A stretch of 64,000 bases of DNA from positions 4,960,688-5,024,687 of the forward strand of contig CM039465.1 in NCBI GenBank assembly GCA_022414725.1, written 5' to 3'. The first letter of the stretch is position 1, and each line of letters starts with the position of its first letter. This DNA is from Microglena sp. YARC. Lineage: Eukaryota > Chlorophyta > Chlorophyceae > Chlamydomonadales > Chlamydomonadaceae. The translations under genes and the position numbers were made by a program. Below, piece after piece: positions 39,289 through 52,569 of the stretch. The notes beneath the pieces were generated by a model, which had not been told where the DNA came from, did no database searches, and worked only from the letters and a program-made list of their open reading frames with translations.

Positions 39289-39672
39289 TATCAGCTTGGA
39301 TAACACTCCGGAAAGTGGACAAAGTGTGTGCAGCACGCCAATCTATTAATGCGGAGACGAGAGTAACGTTACAAGCACAGGCGGACACCTAAGGACACCA
39401 GCAGTGGGCGAGGCGGATGCCTGTAACCTGACTAGAACCTAAGCCAGGATCTTGAGCCGGGCACAGGGCAATACAGAGCGTGTCAGTGAGAGACCGGTGA
39501 GACCGGTAGCCAACAGGAAGCTGTCACTGAGTCACTCAAGGATGACTCAGTCTACTGGAAGCTGTCACTACGGGAAGCTGTCACAGTACTGTCAGGGCCG
39601 ATAGTTCTAAGGGAGTACAGAAGTAGACACCAAGTCATAAAACGCGTGAGAGCAACGCAATTCATGCTGACA
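39289..39672 (-). repeat. LTR of the truncated Copia element
   Basis: Diverged version of the array LTRs: shares TATCAGCTTG at one edge, ACTCCGG, GTTACA(G/A)..CACAGG, AAGATGACTCAG-like phrases, CCGATAGTTCTAAGGGAGTA, CCAAGTCATAAAACGCGTGA and CATGCTGA at the other edge. It is longer because of a duplicated GGAAGCTGTCAC segment. Confidence 0.75.
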
Positions 39673-40119
39673 GCGTGCTCAAATTTTAGAGCTGGAGTAA
39701 ACTGGTATGAATTACTGAGTAAGTATCCACATGCTCAGATAATTCCGCTAAAAGGCAACCAAAGATACTTCCTTTATCATCATAAAAGGATCGTACCTTA
39801 TTGGTCGTAGCCTCTACACAAATTACCGGCATCTACATATTCAGGTTGGATGCAGATAATAACATTAAATAACCAACTCGAAATTCATGGATTGAATTTC
39901 TTGTATGGCCTGAAAAATGAATTTCGCGGAATCAAGATTTTTCCCACGATCAACAATGAATCTCGTTTTTGGGTACCATAAGCATCATTAGAGAACTTGA
40001 TTAGTATCCACAGTAGAGATAAATTGTGAAAATCCAACTGAGTCGTCTTGAGTCACGCTATTTTAAACAAATTCAGCTGACACAAGTTTGCAATCCCAAT
40101 TGTATATTATATCTGAGAT
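39673..40119. other. AT-rich sequence, no gene seen
   Basis: Between the Copia LTR and the gypsy fragment. No frame or repeat recognised. Confidence 0.4.
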
Positions 40120-41280
40120 ATAAGGTCTTAATAGCAGGGGGACATGGTCAGCCTTGTACCACAGATTTCAAACACATTATTCCAGAACTCATTTGTGAAT
40201 CTTGGGTCACAATCAGTAATCAGGGCTTTTTTTTTATAAACCATGATGCTTGAATAATACAGTATCAAAGAACAGCCATGAAGCATCTGTTGCATCCACA
40301 TTTGTAGTGGTGAGTGCAAATGCGCCATTTTGCTAAGCTTGTCAACAAATACTAACAATAGCATCAACCCCATTGGACATGGGCAGTTAACGATAAAGTC
40401 CATGCTTACGTGTGACTAGTTCTGGTTTAATAAATTTTACTTTCTACAAGATGCCTGGGAGTGATGTCATCATGAGCACCATTAAGGATGTTTAGCTCTC
40501 AAGGTTGAAACTGGCATATACAATTGAGATCTATCTTTTGTATGTACAAGTATTTTGCTTGATTTTAGAGTAAGCATCCATGTACTCCTATCTCCTTATT
40601 TGCATCAAACTCTATCTCACAAAACACTTTCCGTCTGAAATGATTTAACTGCATTGGTTTCACAAAGATTTAAGTCTGGCCTTCTATAAAGAGCATCAGC
40701 TGCACCGTTAAGCCAACTTCATTAGCAACAATGGCAAAATTGTATTCAGCAAGCAAGCGTAATCAGTTTGCTTGATGACTACTCAGATGCGCTACACATA
40801 TTTTGCGAAACCTTTATCAATCTCCACCATAATTCATATACCTAGGAGAAAGGTAGTGTCTCTCCTTCGTTTAATGCATGAATGGTTCGTTAAATAGCTC
40901 GCATTCATGAACTAAATATGAAAGTTCTGGAGATCTTAGTTTCCTGTTCTCATAGGTTATTGTAACCCATTTTACTTCTTGTTTTGAGGTAAAGATCACT
41001 CCAATCGCAAAATCGTTTGGGAATGACATTGACAATTGTATGGGCCTTCACCACAAAAGTTGAATCAAAATCAAGTTTGAATATGATGTTTCTTGACATC
41101 AATGCAATTTGCAGTGTTTGGAGGACTATTTTCTGGTCTTTGGTCAAAAAACATTTTTGTATGATGATGATGTTCAGCATGCTCAGATTATTTTTGGAAA
41201 AATAACAGAATGTCATAATGTGAATCATGACCAAGTCATCCAACTGTTGATCATATCAGTCTTGAGCCAAGGAGCATCGC
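40120..41280 (-). pseudogene. decayed Ty3/gypsy pol fragment
   Basis: On the minus strand 40403-40128 reads MDFIVNCPCPMGLMLLLVFV then DKLSKMAH, with ITDCDPRFTNEFWNNVFEIC further on. These are the hallmark segments of the gypsy integrase core (M-D-F-I..V-D-x-L-S-K-M-A-H and D-x-D-P-R-F-T-x-x-F-W). Sequence on either side keeps traces of the same element (a frame with LAEYNF near 40735-40760, as in the gypsy RNase H end) but is full of stops. About 41200-40950 is open on both strands with no clear motif. Confidence 0.75.
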
Positions 41281-41474
41281 AAACGCCAAAATAAGGGGCT
41301 GTGAGTTCAGAAAGTCCATACCATATTTTGGTATGTCCTAATATCCTTCATATTGATCTGGATCTGGTGAGAGCCTGATCAAAGATCAATTTTAGGAAAT
41401 TCTCTGCTCCTTGTAACCAATCCAGAATCCAATCAATACGCTGAAGTGGATAACCATTTTTGATAGCTCTCGAG

Positions 41475-41798
41475 TATCAGCTTGAAATCACTCCGGTAGA
41501 GTGGACAGTAGATTAAAGCAGCGGAACAGACGCACCAATCTATACACGGAGACAAGGATAACGTTACAGACACAGGAGACCCATAAAGGGGCACCTGTGG
41601 TGAAAGGAGGCGGTAGACAGGAACCTAACAGGGTACAGATCAGACCGGAGACGTAGGTGACAGGAAGCTGCCACTGAGTCATCTCAAGATGACTCAGTCC
41701 CACGGGAAGCTGGCTCAGGAGAGCCGATAGTTCTAAGGGAGTACATAAGTAGTCACCAAGTCATAAAACGCGTGAGAGCACCGCTATACATGCTGATA
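41475..41798 (-). repeat. Copia LTR, unit 1 left (3' LTR)
   Basis: 324 bp, TATCAGCTTGAAATCACTCC to GCTATACATGCTGATA. The ends are a 7-bp inverted repeat TATCAGC/GCTGATA. On the minus strand a short purine-rich AGGTGGAG lies immediately before it, in the place of a polypurine tract. Confidence 0.9.
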
Positions 41799-42161
41799 CT
41801 CCACCTATGACACAGGTGACATACAATAGTACTACTCCACCTATGGCACTGGTGACATAGAATATATGTAACAAATTAAAAAAAAAAAAATCAAAGAACT
41901 CCGGAAAAAAAAAATCGAGAGAAACTTCAAATGAAACCCGAAGGGTGTAAGGGAAGGTATGAAGCAAGGCAAAGAACCAAAATTTGCCAAGTGGATATAA
42001 GAGGACAACTAAACATCAAAGTCGGGTAACAACGGTATAGAAAACCCGATCCGGGAATAGGAACCTAATGCCAATCAATGATAACTTAAAGAAACTGTAA
42101 AATGTAACCAAAAATTCCAGAATACATGTAACCAAAAAAAAAAAGGTTTAAGGAGAAGCAG
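41799..42161. other. Copia 3' untranslated part, unit 1
   Basis: Contains two CTCCACCTATG(A/G)CAC..GGTGACATA phrases (about 41799-41862), a poly-A run at 41877-41890, and CAGAATACATGTAACCAAAA. The same features, with an extra copy of the ACATGTAACCAAAA phrase, occur in units 2 and 3. No gene. Confidence 0.7.
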
Positions 42162-45100
42162 TCATTCCAAACATGCGAATGAAACGCCAGAACACCATAG
42201 GATCAAGGGGCTTGGTGAAGGGTCAGCACAGTTGTCCTTAGTGTTAACATAGGCAACATCCACCTGGCCATCCTCCACCAGCTCCTGGATATAGTGATGG
42301 ATGACATCAATGTGCTTGTTGCGAGGGAGCAGCTGACAGTCATTGGCCCAGCTCAAGGACCCCAAGTTGTCACCCTGAAATGGTGACCAGGTCACAAGGC
42401 AGCCCTAGATCAATTCTCAACTTTTTCAAACCATTGCACCTCCTGGCAGTCTGAGACAGGGCCTGATACTCAGCCTCACTGGAGCTAACAGCAACAGTGG
42501 GTTGCCTTTTGCTCATCCAATTCACAAGGCAGCCTCCAGCAATCACAGCATAGCCAGTCTGAGATCTCCTGTCAGACCCATCATCAGCAAAGGATGAGTC
42601 ACTAAAGACAGTAAAAAGAGAAACCAGGGCTGTGAGTGTAAGTGAGGCCCAGATGGGAATGTTCTCTCAAAATACAAAAGCAAGCGCTTGGCTGCAGCCC
42701 ACAGGGGGGCAGTGGGTTGAGCAGAAAACCTGGACAGGTAGCTAACATCAAAAAGAAATATCAGGCCTTGTGCAGGTAGCCAGGTACAGCAAAGCCCCCA
42801 CAAGAGAGAGGTACTGGCTATTAGAGGCCAGAGGTTCTCCAGGAGGATCAGTGACAGTGCACTTGGACATGGGAACTGAAAACTTGGGCTTGGTAGCAGC
42901 AGTGAGACCAAACTGCTCCACCAGCTCAACAATGTAGGAGTGCTGGGAGAGGTCGATCTTAACACACTGCCGTCAGAATCAAGTGTACAAGTCATGTCCA
43001 ATGAAAGGAACTGGACAGGTACACCCATTTCCTTGACTTCCCACCCAGCTGCTTCCATAGCCTTGATCAGCAAGGCATACCTATGCAGCTCACTAAAAGC
43101 ACAGATAAAGTCATCCACATAGGTCAGGACATAGCTCCACCCACCAGTAGAATCCCTCCTGAAATACAGAGCAGGTTCAGCTTTGCACATGGTAAAACCG
43201 TGGGCAACCAAAACCTGCTTTACATCTTTGCTCCAAGCCCTGGGTGCCTGCTTCAAACCATAAAGAGATTTAATTAGCTTGCACACAAGGGGAACATTGT
43301 CAGGACCAAGTTCATGAAAGCCCTCAGGCTGGTAGCAGAACAGGTCCAGACCAGGTTCCAGCTTGGCATTCAAGAATGCAGTCTTGATGTCCAGCTGCCT
43401 CAACAAACATTTTTCTATGAGTGATGGCAGCAAGGAGCACACGAAGACCTGCTTTAGAGGAGACGGGGGCATATACATCATGGTAGTCCAGCCCAGGACG
43501 TTGCAGAAAACCACGAACTACAAAACGAGCTTTAAAACGCAAAGAACCATCAGCCCCATGTTTCTTGACAAATAACCATCTGCCAGATAGAATCCTCTGC
43601 CTAGGAGGCTGTGGAGTGAGGACCCAAGTGCCATGAGCATGGAGGGAGGCCATCTCATCCTTCATAGCCTGCAGCCAGAGATCTCATGTCTGGGTTGGTA
43701 GGTAATATTGCAGCTTTATAAGAGAGTTCAGTAGAGGTAGAAATAAAGCCCCACGTACAAGCAGTGTACTTGTACATGGGCAGCGGGGATATCAGCAGTA
43801 TCAGCAGTAACCGGTAATAAAGCCCCAGCGCAGCACTCATGCGTGGTTGAACAAGGCCGGCCTCCTTTGCCTCTAAATCGTCGAAGCCTGGGTATACTGG
43901 AACACCCGAGCCATACGCAGTATCTGACCCGGACCAGTGTTCGAGGTCATCACTCACATCATCTGTGACGGCCACATCGTCGCAATGCCTGGTCCGGTAT
44001 AAACCACACAGGTATAGCAGGGGGTGAAGTGATCAACAACTCCCGCGAGCTATCCGAATAGGTGGACGGGGGGTGGCGACTAGTGGGCAGTGGACCTGTA
44101 CTAGGTTCCACTATGACCCGAGGCTGTCCTAATCCTACGACTTCACCGACGAAACGTGGCGCAGAGGAAGGCCCGGCGACCCCTGAGATTCGAATAAATT
44201 AGAGCTTGAAGGAACATCAGACTCCCCCTGGCCAATGCCGCCGCACGCGATACAGCACCATCATTACCTGGCCTGGGACGCATCGTCATCCCATGACCAG
44301 TAAAGCGGTCAACAATCGGGGTTGGTAAAGGGCCCAGGACATTGTCAGTAGTATCAAAGCCCTTTACCGATGATAGCGGCAGGGGTGCGAGAAAAATACT
44401 GAGATCCATCATAGGGAAAAGCCAGGGATACAGTTATAGCTAAACTGTTCATAGAAGAGCACATCACGACTCTCTACCACCTGGCGCAACTTAGGAACCC
44501 AAACAAAATAACCTTACTCACCAGAGAATACCCAACCAGTCTAACCAGATAACGCCCTTTCGTCAAGCTTATTGCGCTTCTTCCCATTCACTAAGGTAAC
44601 ATAGCATGGGCACCCGAACACGCGCAATAACGATACATCAGGTAGAACCCCAAAGAACAACTCATAAGGAGTCTTGGTCACCCTGATTAGGCAGCCGGTT
44701 GCGTAGGTAACACGCGGCGAGGAAGGCATAGGGCCAGAGAGGACTTAGTGAGCTTTAGACTCCAAGTGGAATGCTCCTAGCTACGTTCTGAAGGACCCCA
44801 TTGTACCGTTCCACAGTCGCATTCTGCTGAGCAGAGTGTAGCCATGGACAATTCATGCACAGCACAACCGATTCTAACCAATCCTCGAACCACTTCACTA
44901 TAAATTCCTTAGCCCTGTCAGACCTAAGACACTTGAAAACAAATCCATGCAGCTGAGTCATCCATCTGAGGATGGTAGTTTGAACTGCTAAGGGGCTTCA
45001 TCCCTGGTTCTCAAGCACAAGACCTCAGCATAGCCAGAGTATTGGTCAGTGAGACACAGAACATAAAACTCCCCACGCAAGCCCCTAATATTAAATGGCC

Positions 45101-48003
45101 CCATGATGTCCAAGTGAAGGCGTTGTAATGGGGCACGGATCCTAGTTTTGCTTTCTTTAGGAAAAGGGATACGTTTTCCCTTTGCCTTCTGACAAGCATC
45201 ACATGGGATCTTAGACAGTCTTTGCACCTGTTGGAGAGTGAGGGGTAAGTTCTGAACCAAACCTTCCTTACAAGGTTGTGCATGGCATCATAGCCAGGGT
45301 GACCCAGCCGCTATGCACAACCATTCAGGAGTGGTAGGGATCACAAACTCCACCATCCTCATCAACATCAAGAGCAAAAGCTGGATAATCTTTCAGCACC
45401 ATACAAACGGCCACGAGGGGTGTGACAAGGCTACATGCAAACTTGTACACACCATCACTGGAGGCAGGGAAAGACCACAGAACAGAAGAGCCCTGTGTGG
45501 CAGTACAACTAAGACTTATCAAAAGAAATCTTGCAGTTGTTGAGCCATGGGCAACAGCATTTACTGAATGAGGTTCACCGGACAGTGTGGGATGTAGAGA
45601 ACATTGGTTAAAGTGATTGGTGTTGGTACCAATCACTACATAACACAATAGAACCCTGACCACAGACCGTTGAACCACACCATCACCAAATTTAACTGCT
45701 GGCCAGTCTCAGAAGCATGAAAACAGTGAACAAAGACATATCACCTGTGATTGACATCCCAGCTCCAGAATCAACATGCCAGACACCCTCAGACAGGCTC
45801 GGGCTGCAGACATTTGAAAATTTCGCAGTGCAAGAGAAAAGGACAGAGCGTACCTCCTATTTCTTGTCAAAGCATACCCATCAATCTGAGCCTGCAAGGA
45901 GGCAGCTGCCGCGGAGTAAGCACACCTGGAAGGGCCAAGGCCATGGGCACCGGATTGGTAACCGGTGCACCAGGCTTGGTCTTACGCAGGTGCGGATGCT
46001 TCGTGAAACAGCGATCCTCCGAGTGGGTCTTCTTGCTGAGGCATGGGCCCCAAGTGCAATCCAGACGTCGCTTGTTGGAACCAGAACCCTGAGAACCAGA
46101 TCCGCTGCCCACGCTGAAACGCAGCATTGGCAGGAACCTGGGAGCGTCCCGGGACCAACCAGGATGCCTGGAGTCGGACCTGGGGAGAGCAATGTTCAAA
46201 AATGTCGAGAGACCGATATGCCTCCAGACAAGACCAGTAATCTACAGTCTGTCTGTTAGCACAACATCATACCGTACTGGATCCGCAGCGATTCAAATCG
46301 GATCAAACGGATCCCATTCACAATGGTTTCCATGGCGTGGCGCTGAGTGACAGGATGTCCAGCACTGCGGAGGTCAGTGCACAGACTGCGAACCATGCGA
46401 AAGAAATCATCGACACGGTCAGAAGGGCCCATGTGCGCATTATGAAGTTCGATACGCATGAGAGGGACTCTAGAGGCAAGGGCATTCAGACTGCGTCTTC
46501 CGGATATCCAAAAGGATATCCCGAGGGGTGGCAAAGTCCTGGTATACCTTGACCATATCGTCCTCCATGTTCGCGAGCATCATAGTTAAACACATGAACT
46601 CCTGACGTTCGAGAGGCAGTGCACTGAACCGAACAGTGCAGGATCAAACCGAGAACTCACCATGAATGAGGGTATTAGACCCAGCTCCAATCGCAGAAGG
46701 GACAGGAGCCAAGGACCTACGAATGTCCATGAAATACTCCGCAGCAAGACCAGCGTCAAGAGCGCGCTGGTCGTCTATGTTCCTAATCACAGGAATGGAC
46801 CTCGCAACACTCAATAAGCAGCTCGAAATCTGGGCTAACAGGACACAGAGGGACAGGCACTCGCACAAACTGATAACCAAGCTTCTCGTGATCACTACGC
46901 TCGTACCACCAAAGGAAACACCATGATCTGGGGGATACAGAATCCCAGAAGTGACTGGAACCAAGAAAGAGAACGAACCTGGTACCAAGCTCAGAGAAAG
47001 CCATCACTCGCGATGCTCAGCTTCACACTAACATTTGCCATTGTAGCCTGCATATCCATCCGACCGTTACAAAGAGCGGTTCAAGGACTCACCATCCCGT
47101 CGATCCTGGTTGATCAGGCGTAGTCCCGCAAGTTCAAAGTCGAGGAGATCCACCAGTGAGCAGATGCTCCCAAGATTCGCATAACCGCGTATATAGCATA
47201 GGAGGAGGGCCAGGGGCAGAGGCAGCTCCACGCGGCGGAGGCGGAGGGGGTTCAGGAGGCACAGCAGCAGAGGTGCGTGCAGAGGAAACAGCAGCCTCGC
47301 GAGAGCGAGTGTGGTAGCCAGGGAGGCCACGCTCCATGGGGGCAGATGCAGAGGAAAAAGAAGCCAAAGCCCTTCAAGAAGTGGGCTTAGCCACCTCCGG
47401 GTAAGCGGGGGAACAGGCTCAAAGGGAGGCGCCGACGAAGGCTGAGGCTGATACACAGAGGCGAAAGCTCTCGATTAGGCATCTGCTGATCAGCAGGCTC
47501 AATACACCGGCGAAACAGCGGAAGTCTCAAAGACACGAGTGGCAGCAGCAGATGGGGTCACGCCACCGAAGTCAGCACTCGTAGCACTCTTCAAAGTCCT
47601 CCTCATCATCAAGTAGTAGTAGAGTAGTCTTCATCATAATTGAAGGGGACGCAATGAGGCTGCGGGTCTGATGCACAACGGATGATCTGTGTCTGTACAC
47701 AACACAGCTTCATCAGGACATCCTCAACATCAGAGGACAGGCGTCGAACATTGAGAGAAGGAACCGTAAAGTTGGAGGATTGATCGGGGGGGTTACTTCC
47801 TTGATGGCGGAAGGATCCTCCTCTCCGGCAGCAGAGGCCGCTGGGCGCGCAGTCGTCTAGCCAATCTAGAGGAACCTTCACCCCGTTGGGGAGGATTGGT
47901 CGCATCCATTGTCACAATGACATGCGAATCCCACGAGCCCATGAAAACACCATTAAGTTGGTAAGTTTCACAAAGCCGCAGGAGGCCTCGCGGAAGTTGC
48001 ATT
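42162..48003 (-). pseudogene. Copia gag-pol, unit 1, frame-broken
   Basis: Visible pieces: gag core (46534-46256, ending with IRFESLRIQYGMM); knuckle CTWGPCLSKKTHSEDRC (about 46060); protease remnant near 45755; pre-integrase/zinc finger IPCDACQKAKGKRIPFPKE (45260-44988 region); integrase core QQNATVERYNGVLQNVARS (44755-44961); integrase C-terminal FGVLPDVSLLRVFGCPCYVT; RT LIKSLYGLKQAPRAWSKDVK with TYVDDF (YVDD at 43110-43121); RNase H NDCQLLPRNKHIDVIHHY (42395-42162). Breaks are indels rather than substitutions. Confidence 0.88.
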
Positions 48004-48037
48004 ATCAAAGCAGTGGTAGTGATGAGGAGCCCAGTAA

Positions 48038-48356
48038 TATCAGCTTGAAATCACTCCGGTAGAGTGGACAGTAGATTAAAGCAGCGGAACAGCGCGGAAT
48101 CTATCACGGAAGACAAGGATAACGTTACAACACAGGAGACCCATTAAAGGGGCACCTGTGGTGAAAGGAGGCGGTAGACAGGAACCTAACAGGGTACAGA
48201 TCAGACCGGAGACGTAGGTGACAGGAAGCTGCCACTGAGTCATCTCAAGATGACTCAGGTTCCACCGGGAAGCTGGCTAGGAGAGCGATAGTTTAAGGGA
48301 GTACATAAGTAGTCACCAAGTCATAAAACGCGTGAGAGCAGCTATACATGCTGATA
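48038..48356 (-). repeat. Copia LTR, unit 1 right (5' LTR)
   Basis: Slightly shorter than the left copy through small deletions. Followed by TAGGGTTTAGGATTAGGGTT of the spacer. On the minus strand the base sequence after this LTR (ATTACTGGGCTCCTCATCAC) would contain the primer-binding site, but it does not match the usual initiator tRNA complement TGGTATCAGAGC. Confidence 0.88.
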
Positions 48357-50056
48357 GGGTTTAGGATTAGGGTTTTGCCAATATTCAAAATCGCTATTCT
48401 TAGTTACCATCTTCGCTCTTTACTGGCAATAAAAGGCACGGGCTCCGTAAGGATAAAAAATAGGTTGAATGAGCCTTTTTATCGAGTAACTCTCAAAATT
48501 GTCTTTGACTTTGCGCAATTCATCACAACTCAATATAACAATGGGGCGGTTTTGTGGGTTAAAACCCAATGCCAATCCTGTCTCATAATTAACAGATCTA
48601 GCTCGTAGAAGACCTGATAATAACCCTTTTGGAAAGACTTTATAATACTCAGCCACCAGCTATCACATAGAACGGTCTCTATGCTGAGTTGCCATGCTGA
48701 ATGATCATTCGTACTCTTTTGATGGGCGTTAATGTGGATCGAGGTACCGGAGGAGACCACCGCCACCATCAGACATTTTTGGTGGGACTTCCTATCATCA
48801 GTCTCACCAGCGGGACTCTTTTCCGCCTTACACAAGGATTTCCCAACTTCTTTTCGGTGTTGGATTCATGATGGCCGTTTCATGTTTCTCGTAACACTTA
48901 ACTTTTTGTGTTTCGCGCACCCCAACTCTCCGAAGGATCGGCGATGAAGTAAGGAGGCCTTTTTTTCCTGGCGTCCTAGCCACATACCAACTGTTTTTCA
49001 TCCCAACTCACGGAAGGGGATTGTGATAAAATGAGGGATAGTCTTTGTGGCTCTCTGTATGAGGGCAAGCGAAATTAGTGCTTAGTCAACTTCATCTCGA
49101 TTGCTTTCTTGTTTGCTAACTCATGCAATGGGTTTTCCAATTAACTTCGCATAACTCATGGGTTTTCAATTAATTGTAGGATTGTACCGCTCCATCCACA
49201 ATTTCCATCATGTGTGTGGCTTTATCTAAGTCACTTCAATTTTGAATAGCTATCATACTTCCATTTTATATTTTGGCAAGTAAATATTACCATTTTGTGT
49301 GGTCTCTTTCGGATATATCATTCATTTAAGATTTGTTGTGGAGCAAAATGTTTTCTTGATACCATAGTTAAATGCAGTGTTTGCTCCTTTTTTTGTGCAT
49401 GAGAATAGCAGCCAGCTATCAATCATCATATCTTATGCAAAATCAGCCATTCAAAGGACCATATGACGATATTTATTTATAAGGAACAACTTTATTTGGC
49501 CAGGCTACACATGTATTGTGGATGTCTGACGAACAGTCATCCTACATCTCATAGTCGTACCTGTAAAGTTTCCCATCACCATATGATAATTTTTTGTGAA
49601 GTCCGGGCGATTGGTTTTATGTCCGGGTTTTTTGCACAAATAGGATATTACGGGACGGCATGGTCTCGCGCTCCGATAATCATAATTAATAAGTTATGTT
49701 TTTTTCGACTTCTTCATTGGTTCAGGTCGATTTTTTTTTTTTTTTTTGGTGATTTCTTTTAAGGCTTGAGTGATCACTATTTCTAAATAGGATGGCGAAC
49801 GGAAGAATCTCGTCAGGCACGTTATGAATTATTTGGTCTGCAATTTGTTTGCTTTATCAAGCTTTTTGGTACAAGCAGATTAACTTCACGTTAGCTTCTT
49901 TCCACACGAAGTCTTCAAATACTCCACGTAATCATATGTGATTTATCACGTTCTGTTTCACTCAAGCATACAATTAAACTTTGGGGATATGCTGTACGCA
50001 TATGGTTTGCATAGCTCAACCATACCACATACAGTTTAATTATTGCGGGCTACCGT
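48357..50056. repeat. 1.7-kb spacer, unit 1
   Basis: Starts with telomere-like GGGTTTAGGATTAGGGTT. On the minus strand 48656-48420 has a fair open frame (AEYYKVFPKGLLSGLLRARS, then SYSIKRLIQPIF) that is preserved in part in units 2 and 3, and other short frames flank it (PPYFIAIPSESWGAETK in units 2 and 3). I do not recognise a gene; it may be a fragment of host sequence carried along with the element. The left ~700 bp (49200-50040) is AT-rich without open frames. Confidence 0.6.
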
Positions 50057-50385
50057 TTATCAGCTTGAAATCATCGGTAGAGTGGACAGTAGATTGATAA
50101 GCAGCGGAACAGTGCACGCAATCTATAGCACGGAGAGAACAAGGATAACGTTACAGAACAGGGGAGACCATAAAGGGGCCCTGTGTGGTGAAAGGAGGCG
50201 GTAGACAGGAATGCGTACAGGTACAGATCAGACGGAGACGTAGGTGACAGGAGTGCCAATGAGTCTCTTCAAGATGACTCATCCCGGGAAGCTGGCGTGC
50301 TCAGTGGAGCCGATAGTTCTAAGGGAGGGTACATAAGTAGTTACCAAGTCTATAAACGCGTGAGGGCACCGCTATACATGCTGTA
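50057..50385 (-). repeat. Copia LTR, unit 2 left
   Basis: Same LTR with many small insertions and deletions (for example TATCAGCTTGAAATCATCGG at the start, and CATGCTGTACTC where other copies have CATGCTGATACTC). Confidence 0.85.
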
Positions 50386-50759
50386 CTCAGCCTATGACAC
50401 AGGTGACATACAATAGTGACTCACTAGTGGCATACTGGTGGACATAGACTATATGGTAAATTAAATATAAAAAAAAAAAAAAATATAAAGTCAAGAACTT
50501 CCGAAATAAAATCGAGAGAACTTCAAATGAAACAAGGGTGTAGGGAAGGTATGGAAGTCGCAAGGCCAGAACCAATAATTTTGCCAAGTGGATATAAGAG
50601 GAAACCTAATATAATTCAAAGTCGCTGGGTAAACACGGTATACGAAACTCGATATTCGGGAATAGGAACCTAATGCCAATCAATGATAACTTAAAGAAAC
50701 TCTAAATGTAACCAAAATTCAGAATTACTGTAACCAAATTCTAGAATACATGTAACCAA

Positions 50760-52569
50760 AAATTGGTTTATAGGAGAAGCAGTCATTCCAAAACATGCGA
50801 ATGAACGCCAGAACACCATAGGATCAGGGCTTGGTGTGAAGGGGTCAGCACAAGTTGTCTTAGTGTTAACTAGGCAACAGTCCACTTGGCTCCTCACAGC
50901 TCCTGGACATAGTGATGGATGATCAATGTGCTTGTGCGAGGAGGCATGACAGTCATTGGGCCCAGCTCAAGGACCCAAGTGTCACCTGAATGTGACAGGT
51001 CACAAGCAGCCTAGATCTTCTCAACTTTTTCAACCATTGCACCTCACTGCAGTCTGAGACAGGGCCTGATACCGCCTCCTGGAGCTAACGCAACAGTGGG
51101 TTGCCTTTGGCTCATCCAGTCACAAGCAGCCTCAGCGAGCACAGCATGCCAGTCTGAGATTCCTGTCGACCAATCATCAGCAAAGGATGAGTCACTAAGA
51201 CAGTAAAAGAGAACCGGGCTGTGAGTGGAAGATGAGGCCAGATGGGAATGTCTCTCTCAATACAAAAGCAGCGCTTGGTGATGCAGCCACATAGGGGTGC
51301 AGTGGGTGAGCAGAAAACCTGACGGAGCTAACGAGCAAAGAAATATCAGGCTCTTGTGACAGGTGAGCCAGGTACAGCAGAGCCGCCACAGAGAGAGATG
51401 GTATTAGAGGCCAGGGTTGTTTCAGGTAGGATCAGTTGACGTCACTTGGACATGGGAACTGACACTTGGGCTTGGTAGCGAGCAGTGGACCAAACTGCTC
51501 CACCAGGCTCAACAATGTAGGAGTGCTGGGAGAGTCGATTCTTAACACACTGCCGTCAGAATCAAGTGTACAAGATCATGTCAATGAAAGGAACTGGAAG
51601 TACACCATTCCTTTGATTCCCCCAGCTGTTCCACTTAGCTGGGATCAGCAAGGATACTATGCAGGCTCACTAAAAGCACAGAAAAGTCATCCACATAGGT
51701 CAGGACATAGCTCCACCCACCAGGAATCTCCTGAAGAAAGCAGGTTCTAGTTTGCATGCATGGAAACTGGGCAACCAAAACTGCTTTACATCTTTGGCTC
51801 AGCCCTGGGTGCCTGCTTCAACCATAAAGAGATTTATCGGCTTACACACAGGACATGTTGTCAGACAGTTTCATGAAAGCCTCAGGCTGTACAGGGAACA
51901 GGTCTTAGACCAGGTCAGCTTGCATTCAAGAATGCAGTTTGATGTCTAGTTGCCTCACAATCTTCTATGAGTGATGGCGCAAGGAGCACACGAAGACCTG
52001 CTTTGAGGAGCGGGGGCATATTACTCATGTACGTCCAGCCAGACGTTGCAGAAAACACGAACTACAAACGAGCTTTAAAACGCAAAGACATCGCCCATGT
52101 TTTCTTGACAAATGACCATCTGCCAGATAGAATCTCTGCCTAGGAGTGTGGGAGTGAGGACCCAGTGCATTGAGCATGGCGGGAGGCCATCTCATCCTTC
52201 ATAGCCTGCAGCCAGGATCTCTGTCAGGGGTGGTAGGTAACATTGCAGCTTTATTAAGGAGAGTGCAGTATTGAGGTAGAAATAAAAGCCCACGTACAAA
52301 GCAGTTGTACTTGTACATGGGCAGCGGGGATATCAGCAGTCATCAGCGTACCGTAATAAAGCCCAGCTCGCGCACTCATGCGTGGTTGACACGGCGGCTC
52401 CTGTTGCTCTAAATCGTCGAAGCCTGGTCACACTGGACAGCCCAGCTACGGCAGACTCTGACCCGGACCAGTGTTCGAGGGTCAGATCACGCATCATATT
52501 CTGTGACGGCACATTCGTCGCAATGCCTCCCCCGCAGGTGTCGGTATAATCACCAGGTATAGCAGGGGG
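50760..52569 (-). pseudogene. Copia pol 3' part, unit 2
   Basis: Homologous to 57000-58870 of unit 3: from RNase H (CAGTCATTGGGCCCAGCTCA) through RT to the Gly/Pro-rich linker before the gap. Longest piece in any frame is about 60-90 codons, so it is recognisable only at nucleotide level. Confidence 0.8.

Larger units (their letters stand above)
36242..39672 (-). mobile_element. truncated Ty1/copia element with one LTR
   Basis: Minus-strand element. Its 5' LTR is at 39289-39672, followed by gag, protease, pre-integrase and the start of integrase. It breaks at AGCCAGTGTGTTGGTCTGTG, directly against the foldback. The rest of integrase, the reverse transcriptase, RNase H and the 3' LTR are missing. 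It is clearly diverged from the array elements at 41475-64000 (for example LTR 39289 versus 41475) yet keeps a much longer uninterrupted gag frame. Confidence 0.88.
41475..48356 (-). mobile_element. Ty1/copia element, unit 1
   Basis: Minus-strand full-length element with both LTRs (41475-41798 and 48038-48356). Internal order from high to low coordinate: gag, CCHC-type knuckle, protease, integrase, reverse transcriptase, RNase H, as in Ty1/copia. Coding frames are interrupted every few hundred bases by single-base indels relative to unit 3, so no product could be made from this sequence as written. Confidence 0.9.
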
